Source of the DNA: a bacterium
GTDB lineage: Bacteria > Patescibacteriota > Gracilibacteria > UBA4473
Direction of reading: 5' to 3'
DNA: 64,000 nt
Assembly: GCA_009995455.1 (NCBI GenBank)
Contig: JAACPJ010000003.1
Location: 141,753 to 205,752, forward strand
Numbering within the stretch: the stretch's first letter is position 1; each line of letters begins with the position of its first letter. Below are positions 58,077 through 64,000 of this stretch, piece after piece. Made by a program: the position numbers and the translations under genes. The notes beneath the pieces were generated by a model. That model was not told the DNA's origin and made no database searches. It was given only the letters and a program-made list of their open reading frames with translations.

Positions 58077-61016
58077 ATGAATTTTTTATGCCTAAATCTA
58101 AACTCATTTTTAAGCCGTTCTACTGCGGTTTTAAGTTTTCTCTTTATGTTAATAGGGACCGTTCAGGCTCAATCTCTTACTTACGAAGATTTGAATAATT
58201 GGACGGCCCAGGGAGCCTCTGGTTCAGATTGGCAGGTTCAACCTGGAGGACGAACCGTTTTACAGACTTATAATGGTGGAAAATTTTATTTTTTAAGTTC
58301 AGAGTCTGAAGCTGTAAATATTGCGATACAAGGGACTATTGAAGTGCAAGCCGGTGTTGGTGACAATGATTTTATCGGTTTCACGCTCGGTTACCAAGAT
58401 ACGAATAACAATTATGTATTTGCTTGGGATCAAGGCGGTTGGGGATTATCTGGTTACGGAAAAGAGTTATGGAAAATGGAAAACGGCGCCGTGACGCATT
58501 TGGCTTCCGATGTAAGCAATGATACTTCGAAGGGATGGCAGCATGGTGTCAGCTATGACTTTAGAATCCTTTATTTAGAAGATCGAATTAAAGTTTCTAT
58601 TGATGGAGAAGAAATTTTCAATGTAGCGGGAACATTTCCGGCTGGTAAATTTGGTTTCTATAATGAGTCTCAAGGAGGCGCTTTATATGGAAATGTACAG
58701 TCTGCCCCAGGTTCGATAATTGAAGTAGTTCCGGTTGTGGCCAATGATTCTTATGGAATGGATGTAAATTCAAGTCTTTCTACAACGAGTGCTAATGGTG
58801 TTTTTGCAAATGATTACGATCCTAATTTAGATTCTTTTACGGCTAATCTAGTCGATGATGTCGCTCATGGTTTGTTAAATTTGAACGTAAACAATGGTTC
58901 TTTTACTTACAGCCCTGAGGCAGATTGGACTGGTACAGATACCTTTACCTATACCGTTACTGATAACGATGGAACTTCCTCTTTATCAACGGTAACCTTA
59001 GTGGTTTCAGAACCAAATGTGGCCCCAACGAATGTTAATTTGTCGGTTGTTACTACTACAGCTGGTTCACCAAACGGAACCGCTATTGGAGATTTCAGTT
59101 CTGTGGATGAGAACACGAGTGAAATATTTGATTATAGTTTAATCAATAATGGTGGTGGTCGTTTTACCGTTGAAAATGGAGTTCTAAAAGTGGCCAACAG
59201 TACTCTCTTAACAGAAGGCGATCACACTATCCGAGTGAGAAGTACTGATTTACGAGGCTTGTTTGTTGAAAAAGATTTTACGATAAGTGTTGGCCCGGCC
59301 AATAATACGCCAAGTGATGTTTTGTTAAATGATCCTCAAGTCATTGATGATCGAGCGGTTAATAACACTTTAATAGGGGATCTTTCAGCGGTTGATTTAG
59401 ATCTGACCGATACCCATACTTTCACGCTCTTAAACGATGCTAATGGCGCTTATCACCTGGTAAATGGAAATGAATTGCGAGTGGCTAACCAGAGTGCGTT
59501 AGTATCTCCTAGTCAAACAGTAAGAGTGCAAGTGAGTGACCAAAACGGAGCGACGTTTGAAAAAGATATTGATATTACGGTGAATTTTGTCGCCCCAGTT
59601 ATTAGAAATCTGACTACGACTACTCCAGTGGTTGAAGATCCGGATAAAGTTAAAATTTCGTGGGATGAAGATGATGCCGATTCATCGTATCTTGATTATG
59701 GGATTAATGTCTCTTATGGACATTCGGAAGATGACGCTAGTGGCGAAGCGAACTTAGAATTACTGGATTGTACGACCTATAATTATCGCGTCAGATTGCT
59801 TAAATCTGGAAACATGATTAATGGTAATGATGAAGAATTAACCACCCAAGGATGTGTGGGAGGATCTCGAATTGAATCTAAAAATCGAGATGATTTTGAT
59901 AAAGATAATGGGGGTACAGTCTCATTAGTCGAAAACACGGTAGGGGCTAAGCTAAACGTGCCCGCAAACTTCAAATTGGGAGTTGATGCCGCTCAGTTTC
60001 AAATGAAAAAATTGTCTAATCAAGAAGTTTTAACCGTTACCAATAAACCGAGTGCAGATTTTCAAATAATTGGTTCAATTTACGATTTCAAAGCTTTGAC
60101 CGATGTGGATCAATTGATTACTGACTTTGATAACTCAATTACAGTAACTATGAATTATACCTCAGCTGATACTCAGAACCACGTCGAGTCATCATTTAAA
60201 ATTTATCGTTGGCACGACCAAATGTGGGAAACTCTTGAAAACTGTGCGGTAAACACCGCCAAAAGAGAAGTAACTTGTGAAACCAATAAGTTCTCTATTT
60301 TTGGACTCTTTGGTAATGAGCTAAACGCCAATAGCCAAACCAAAAAAGTTACTTCAAGTAACGGTTCTTCAAATTTTAGATGGAGAGGGATGAAAAGAAG
60401 TGATTACAATGGGGAATCTCATGTTGGAGTTGATAAACATAATTTCAACGAGAAATATGCGGAATCAACCGCTCAGGTCGCAAAGATTAATCAAGGACTT
60501 CCGAGTGAAACCTTGTACGCGACAGATCGATGGGGTGATAACATGTTTGCGGGCTATGTTGCCGGAAAAATTGGTCTTGATCGGTTTCCTTATAGGTTTC
60601 AGAACATCGTTCGGTTTGGAACTGGCAGACTTTCAACAGGTCGTGAGATCCCCACGCCAGAAGTATTCCTTTCTTCAAGTCCTAAAAACTTACTTGAAAC
60701 ACCCAAGAATTATTATCCTTGGCGATTATCGCTCGATCAGGCCAAAGAACGATTCCAAGTGACGCCTAGAAAAGACACAGAGAGCTTTCTAAAATCGGCT
60801 CCAGCTGAATCAAATTCTATATCTTTAATGGAGGATCAAGTGAAATCTCATCTGCTGCAGCGCGAATATTATAAAGGCAAACCAGTGGTCGACCGATCTA
60901 GAGATACGTCACATTTGGCACCTTCAAGAATTAGTAATACGAAAGATTTGAACGTTATTAAGATCCGGATAGGAGAGGCTTCAATTTCTATGAGTGATTT
61001 TATGAAGAATCAGTAA
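58077..61016 (+). CDS. Large secreted cadherin-like adhesin
   Basis: A surface protein of 979 aa. Signal peptide 1-32 (ending VQAQ). Residues 33-205 read like a thrombospondin C-terminal/laminin-G-like sandwich (F-I-G-F-T-L-G-Y-Q, N-N-Y-V-F-A-W-D-Q-G, K-F-G-F-Y). At about 215-312 is a tandem-type cadherin/Ig domain (G-V-F-A-N-D-Y-D-P, F-T-Y-S-P-E-A-D-W-T-G-T-D-T-F-T-Y). Two cadherin-like repeats follow (about 318-405 and 410-505), then an Fn3-like segment and a further beta domain to about 760. The last 200 residues are basic and look disordered, with no SLH, LPxTG or membrane anchor. Attachment or cell-to-cell contact is the likely role. Confidence 0.8.
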   Translation: MNFLCLNLNSFLSRSTAVLSFLFMLIGTVQAQSLTYEDLNNWTAQGASGSDWQVQPGGRTVLQTYNGGKFYFLSSESEAVNIAIQGTIEVQAGVGDNDFIGFTLGYQDTNNNYVFAWDQGGWGLSGYGKELWKMENGAVTHLASDVSNDTSKGWQHGVSYDFRILYLEDRIKVSIDGEEIFNVAGTFPAGKFGFYNESQGGALYGNVQSAPGSIIEVVPVVANDSYGMDVNSSLSTTSANGVFANDYDPNLDSFTANLVDDVAHGLLNLNVNNGSFTYSPEADWTGTDTFTYTVTDNDGTSSLSTVTLVVSEPNVAPTNVNLSVVTTTAGSPNGTAIGDFSSVDENTSEIFDYSLINNGGGRFTVENGVLKVANSTLLTEGDHTIRVRSTDLRGLFVEKDFTISVGPANNTPSDVLLNDPQVIDDRAVNNTLIGDLSAVDLDLTDTHTFTLLNDANGAYHLVNGNELRVANQSALVSPSQTVRVQVSDQNGATFEKDIDITVNFVAPVIRNLTTTTPVVEDPDKVKISWDEDDADSSYLDYGINVSYGHSEDDASGEANLELLDCTTYNYRVRLLKSGNMINGNDEELTTQGCVGGSRIESKNRDDFDKDNGGTVSLVENTVGAKLNVPANFKLGVDAAQFQMKKLSNQEVLTVTNKPSADFQIIGSIYDFKALTDVDQLITDFDNSITVTMNYTSADTQNHVESSFKIYRWHDQMWETLENCAVNTAKREVTCETNKFSIFGLFGNELNANSQTKKVTSSNGSSNFRWRGMKRSDYNGESHVGVDKHNFNEKYAESTAQVAKINQGLPSETLYATDRWGDNMFAGYVAGKIGLDRFPYRFQNIVRFGTGRLSTGREIPTPEVFLSSSPKNLLETPKNYYPWRLSLDQAKERFQVTPRKDTESFLKSAPAESNSISLMEDQVKSHLLQREYYKGKPVVDRSRDTSHLAPSRISNTKDLNVIKIRIGEASISMSDFMKNQ

Positions 61017-61076
61017 ATAAGGTTTCTAATTATTTGAAAGTTTAAGTAAGCGGCAATTTATATTTTATTCTTAATG

Positions 61077-61104
61077 GGGCTTAGTTCTGTAACTAAGCCC
61101 TTTA
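61077..61104 (+). terminator. Terminator after the adhesin gene
   Basis: A perfect 10-bp stem GGGCTTAGTT / AACTAAGCCC with a four-base CTGT loop, followed by TTTA. Confidence 0.75.
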
Positions 61105-61160
61105 AAGTCTTTACCTTGATGAGGAATCAGATTTTTTTAGTCTGAATCGTTCCAACTATT

Positions 61161-61189
61161 TTGATAATTTAAAGGAGTTGTTTTAATAT
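61161..61189 (+). promoter_or_regulatory. Promoter of the VOC gene (leaderless)
   Basis: TTGATA at 61161-61166, an exact 17-bp spacer and TAATAT at 61184-61189, seven bases before the ATG at 61197. An AAAGGAG in the spacer lies upstream of the -10 and so is not a ribosome-binding site. Confidence 0.65.
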
Positions 61190-61196
61190 TATCGAC

Positions 61197-61595
61197 ATGA
61201 AAAACACCTACCTAAATTTGGCGATCAGAAATGTGGCCGCCACCGATAAATTTTTTGCCGCCTTGGGGATGCCTAAAAATCCCACTTACGCTAGTGATGA
61301 TACGACTAACGCACAAATAAATGAAAACACTTTTGTTATGTTGCTTGAGGATGCTCGCTTAGAGGCATTTATTGATCACAAACCAGAGTCGACATGTAAT
61401 AACAAAACTATTTGCTTGGAGTTTGATACTCAAGCGGAAGTTGATGATATTTTTAGTAAAGCTATCAGTGCAGGTGCGCTGGATATGACAAAGCCAAATC
61501 CTGAATCTGAAGCTTTTATGTATGGCAAAAGTTTTAGGGATATAAACGGTCATATTTGGGAAGTGGCTTGTTTTTTAGTACCTATGCCTCATTAA
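61197..61595 (+). CDS. VOC family (glyoxalase/bleomycin-resistance-like) protein
   Basis: A protein of 132 aa with the two beta-alpha-beta-beta-beta modules of the VOC fold: N-L-A-I-R-N-V-A-A-T-D-K-F-F-A-A-L-G at the start, F-V-M-L-L, and a late D-I-N-G-H-I-W-E-V metal-binding end. The substrate is unknown. DUF1428 follows after one base. Confidence 0.88.
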   Translation: MKNTYLNLAIRNVAATDKFFAALGMPKNPTYASDDTTNAQINENTFVMLLEDARLEAFIDHKPESTCNNKTICLEFDTQAEVDDIFSKAISAGALDMTKPNPESEAFMYGKSFRDINGHIWEVACFLVPMPH

Positions 61596-61596
61596 A

Positions 61597-61974
61597 ATGA
61601 ACCATGAAAAAGTCGGTTACGTGGATGGGTTTGTGATGGTGGTTCCAACAAATAAAGAAAAAGCTTATTTAGAAATGGCTGAAGTTGGGGCTCAGGTCTG
61701 GATGAAGCATGGGGCCTTGGACTATAAAGAATGCATTGGGGATGATATTGTTGCCGCTGAAGAGATGGGGATGCTCGGTTTCTCGAAACTGACAAATCTA
61801 AAAGCCAACGAAACGGTGTGGTTTTCTTACATTGGTTATAAATCGAAAGCGCACCGGGACGAAGTGAATGCTAAAGTTATGATTGAAATGGAAGAACTCT
61901 ACTCAGATATGGAGTCGCCTTTTGAAATGGAGCGTATGTCTTGGGGTGGTTTTGAAGTTAAAGTCAGTGGTTAA
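61597..61974 (+). CDS. DUF1428 family protein
   Basis: A small cytosolic protein of 125 aa with the DUF1428 pattern: Y-V-D-G-F-V-M-V-V-P-T-N-K at the N-terminus, H-G-A-L-D-Y-K-E-C-I-G-D-D in the middle, a W-F-S-Y-I-x-Y-K-S-K-A-H-R-D strand, and a C-terminal R-M-S-W-G-G-F. Function unknown. It is co-transcribed with the VOC protein. Confidence 0.85.
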   Translation: MNHEKVGYVDGFVMVVPTNKEKAYLEMAEVGAQVWMKHGALDYKECIGDDIVAAEEMGMLGFSKLTNLKANETVWFSYIGYKSKAHRDEVNAKVMIEMEELYSDMESPFEMERMSWGGFEVKVSG

Positions 61975-62019
61975 TTAACGCTTTAGCCTTAAAAATCAAA
62001 AAAAACTATCGTGCCAGTT

Positions 62020-62122
62020 ATGAAATTTATTCGGTTCAGATTATGGGGCTTTGTTTTTTAGCTTCACGGCCTTAGCTGATTTTAAAAACGTCTCCCTAAG
62101 TCATCCCCACGCTGTAGCGCGA
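62020..62122 (+). pseudogene. Frameshifted start of an SLH-like secreted protein
   Basis: The ATG at 62020 opens MKFIRFRLWGF and stops at TAG after a G-T6 run. One frame over, the DNA reads on as FFSFTALADFKNVSLSHPHAVA, then TAG at 62123. Joined by removing one base, this is a signal peptide followed by the first half of an SLH motif (D-F-x-x-V-x-x-S-H-P). It lies just upstream of an intact SLH gene. Confidence 0.55.
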
Positions 62123-62248
62123 TAGAGTTTGCTGGCTTCGCTTCTTATCACCATGAGCTATAGAGACTTAAATTGTTTTTACATAAAGCCATACAACTAA
62201 ATTGAATAGAAGCTATAATTCATTGATCGACTGCTTATTCTCACTCGG

Positions 62249-62276
62249 TTGTGTATAACAAGCGTGGATCTATAAT
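62249..62276 (+). promoter_or_regulatory. Promoter of the SLH protein gene
   Basis: TTGTGT at 62249-62254, a 16-bp spacer and a perfect TATAAT at 62271-62276, 15 bases before the ATG at 62292. Confidence 0.65.
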
Positions 62277-62291
62277 TTTTTCGACCTACTC

Positions 62292-63356
62292 ATGAAATTT
62301 ACTCACACAGCCTTGGCCATTTTGCTATTCGCTACGGCTCAGGCCTCTGCCGATCTATCTGTTAAATCGGTGAGCTATCAATACCAAGGCGCCACCGGGT
62401 ACGTTCAAAGTAATGTTTGTAATAACGGTAAAACCCCAAATGCTAACCCACGGGTTCATATACGGATCATGCGAGAAGGCGTTTGGAACGTGACCGAAAT
62501 TCAAAATATTGGGAACCTTAAGCCTCAAGAGTGCTACAACATGAAGGTCAACTATAGCCTTCCTCGGAACCAAACGCATCAAGTTGCCGTTTTGCTCGAC
62601 CCAAAACAACAACTACCCGATTCAGACCGGTCTAATAACTATGTTTTAGCTAACTTCGCTACTCCAGACAATAGCACGGCTAAGTCTCAAGCTATTATTT
62701 CGCCTTCTTCTCTAATTGGTGAATTTGACGAATACAAAACTAAACCGGTCAGTGCCAAAATTAGAGCCTTAATTGAAGGAGAACTTAAAGCGCAAACAAA
62801 CACGAACGCCGCCTCTAATGCAGCTGGCTTTCCAGATACTCATGCTTATACCCTTGAAGATATTGCGGCCACTTCTTTAAAAGAAAAAGGCATTATTGAA
62901 GGTTACCCCGATGGTGAATTTAAAGGGATCCACTCCGTCAATCGGGCCGAAGTCGCAAAATTTTTACTCCTGGCCAAACAAGTTACGGTCGCGCCAATCA
63001 CCAATTACCAAGCCAAATTTTCTGATGTACCCCAAAGCGCTTGGTTTACCCCTTTTATTGTTGAAGCCCAAAATAGAGGGATTCTTGAAGGCTATCCTGA
63101 CAGAACTTTCCGACCAGCACAAAGCGTTAATACCGTTGAATTCCTAAAACTTATCACCAAAGTGTTCTCACTTGAGGAAAATCTTCCACATCAATTCACC
63201 GACGTAGAAGTTAACGCTTGGTATGCGCCTTTTGTTGGAGTCGCCACTAAGTATGATCTGTTACCAGGTCGAGGTGACCGGCTTGAACCATCACAAAATC
63301 TAACGCGAGCGGAGGTGGCTATTGCGATTTACAAAGTTTTGGAGGCAGGGAACTAA
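62292..63356 (+). CDS. S-layer homology protein with CARDB-like domain
   Basis: A surface protein of 354 aa. Signal peptide 1-20 (ending ASA). Residues 21-128 form a beta-sandwich of the CARDB type (V-S-Y-Q-Y-Q-G, V-C-N-N-G, L-D-P-K-Q-Q-L-P-D-S-D-R-S-N-N), with one cysteine in V-C-N and one in Q-E-C-Y. Three SLH motifs follow, each with G-Y-P-D- or G-R-G-D- and R-A-E or T-V-E: about 176-222, 240-285 and 300-352. SLH triplets bind secondary cell-wall polymers, so the protein anchors itself non-covalently to the wall. Confidence 0.92.
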   Translation: MKFTHTALAILLFATAQASADLSVKSVSYQYQGATGYVQSNVCNNGKTPNANPRVHIRIMREGVWNVTEIQNIGNLKPQECYNMKVNYSLPRNQTHQVAVLLDPKQQLPDSDRSNNYVLANFATPDNSTAKSQAIISPSSLIGEFDEYKTKPVSAKIRALIEGELKAQTNTNAASNAAGFPDTHAYTLEDIAATSLKEKGIIEGYPDGEFKGIHSVNRAEVAKFLLLAKQVTVAPITNYQAKFSDVPQSAWFTPFIVEAQNRGILEGYPDRTFRPAQSVNTVEFLKLITKVFSLEENLPHQFTDVEVNAWYAPFVGVATKYDLLPGRGDRLEPSQNLTRAEVAIAIYKVLEAGN

Positions 63357-63517
63357 TTGTTTAGTTTGGGTGAATAAAAACAGTTCTTAGGATTGAAGGT
63401 CTTAAGAGAATTTTTGGCTGGGCAGCTGGTTTCTGGATGGAACACCTTTGAGACCCAGTTCAGGACTGGGCTAGAGGTAGATTTATCGTAAGCCATAAAC
63501 CAGAAGGTCTAACTTTG

Positions 63518-64000
63518 CTAAATGGACAAGTGGTAACGAGTGCCTTTTCGTTCACCGGTGCGAGTTAAAGCCCCTTTAGTTACGAGGTCTGCTAGATCTC
63601 GACGAGCCGTGGCCGGGACGGTATCTGTAATAGACATGTAATTTTTGGCGCTCAATCCACCGATAAAACCCTCTGGCCCCGCCTCAAATACTCGAATCAA
63701 GGCTTTTTCCTGCCGAGGGTTTAATTGACCTCTTAGTCGGTCGAACATTTTAGTTTTAGCGATCAAGTGATCGATCAAAGAGATCGAATAGGCTTGGGCT
63801 GTAAGGGCTGTTTCGGCAAACCAAACCAACCAGTCCGTAATTTCCATCGATTTGTTGTTAGCTTCAAGCGCGTCATAATATTGCTTGCGCTGTTTTTCGA
63901 TTTGCCGCGACAATGCGAGTAAGCTTGGTTGCCCGAGCGCCTGAGCAAGCGCCTTCTCGCTTAACGCTCGCGCTATCCGACCGTTACCGTCTTCAAAGGG
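63518..64000 (-). CDS. Fic family protein, 5' truncated by the window edge
   Basis: The minus-strand frame is open to 64000 and begins P-F-E-D-G-N-G-R-I-A-R, the core of the Fic motif HPFx[DN]GNGR; the His lies just outside the window. A C-terminal winged-helix-like region (about the last 60 codons, ATARRDLADLVTKGALTRTGERKGTRYHL) follows, as in Fic proteins of the DUF4172/HTH type. It would transfer AMP or a related group to a target. Adenylylation or a toxin role cannot be decided without its N-terminus. The 161-bp gap before the SLH gene (63357-63517) holds only a weak hairpin (CCCAGT/ACTGGG). Confidence 0.85.
   Translation of the reverse strand, partial: PFEDGNGRIARALSEKALAQALGQPSLLALSRQIEKQRKQYYDALEANNKSMEITDWLVWFAETALTAQAYSISLIDHLIAKTKMFDRLRGQLNPRQEKALIRVFEAGPEGFIGGLSAKNYMSITDTVPATARRDLADLVTKGALTRTGERKGTRYHLSI

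Larger units (their letters stand above)
61975..62291 (+). other. 317-bp intergenic region with SLH remnant and promoter
   Basis: It contains a degraded start of an SLH protein (62020-62122) and the promoter of the intact SLH gene (62249-62276). No other feature is seen. Confidence 0.6.

Noticed and set aside
61172..61180. AAAGGAG as ribosome-binding site of the VOC gene
   Set aside because: It is about 20 bases from the ATG and lies upstream of the -10 box, so it would not be transcribed.
63451..63468. Hairpin CCCAGT/ACTGGG near the SLH gene end as a terminator
   Set aside because: Six-bp stem without a T run, over 90 bp past the stop.

Overview
The window looks like a chromosomal segment of an uncultivated, low-to-moderate GC, fermentative, surface-protein-rich bacterium. 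The gene types recall Patescibacteria, perhaps the Peregrinibacteria/Gracilibacteria side: short operons, an XRE-MurA fusion, a PbpC/alpha-2-macroglobulin pair, Gmad2, Excalibur and SLH proteins, and a PP2C-like protein with a propeller. This placement is inference. TGA is a normal stop (ATGA overlaps at 20321-20324, 35181-35184 and 56624-56627), so the UGA=Gly code of some Gracilibacteria/Absconditabacteria does not apply. I see no rRNA, tRNA, CRISPR array, insertion sequence or phage.

Layout. 1-3.2 kb: a 5'-truncated cysteine-repeat secreted protein, DUF1801, a PQ-loop-like membrane protein, an Excalibur protein and a Gmad2 lipoprotein. 3.3-7.1 kb: a DUF1295/DUF2177 membrane pair, murA with an N-terminal HTH, and a secreted Thr/Glu-rich protein. 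7.2-14.8 kb: pbpC and a bacterial alpha-2-macroglobulin. 14.9-17.8 kb: a three-gene operon (PP2C-like/propeller membrane protein, [2Fe-2S] ferredoxin, FNR-type reductase). 18-24.8 kb: an SPFH protein, an ECF sigma operon, an UPF1-type helicase, a pilin-like protein and a double DUF305 protein. 24.8-32.3 kb: lactate dehydrogenase, PadR/PspC, a DEAD helicase, a Fur-family regulator with a perfect operator and a His-rich membrane protein, CorA, and DUF1624. 32.3-39.8 kb: an ionotropic-glutamate-receptor-like channel, a lipoprotein, BrkB and AI-2E membrane proteins, a tail-to-tail two-component pair and an ABC-F ATPase. 40.2-42.8 kb: two Ala-rich coiled-coil proteins. 42.9-46.4 kb: an SDR-msrB-msrA operon, a Crp/Fnr regulator and small membrane or lipoproteins. 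46.5-51.8 kb: a run of redox genes. 52.5-57.6 kb: a DtxR-like regulator, pflA-pflB, ribH-ribB and a PPOX protein. 57.7-64 kb: DUF2164, a large adhesin, VOC, DUF1428, an SLH protein and a 5'-truncated Fic protein.

Lactate dehydrogenase plus pyruvate formate-lyase and its activase indicate mixed-acid fermentation. Oxygen and thiol stress is addressed by MsrA/MsrB, thioredoxin-reductase-like, MauE/DUF1573 and rhodanese proteins. The cell surface carries SLH, cadherin-like and alpha-2-macroglobulin proteins.

Regulation. Many genes lack a Shine-Dalgarno sequence and instead have a sigma70-type -35/-10 whose -10 ends 5-8 nt before the start codon (murA, pbpC, the sigma factor, pilin, ldh, padR, fur, ABC-F, the protein at 51864 and VOC). 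This points to widespread leaderless mRNAs and was used to choose several starts. Notable observations are the leaderless pattern, the GYG-less iGluR channel, pacifastin-like cysteine repeats, two gene remnants (DUF2164 and SLH), and two perfect palindromic operators.
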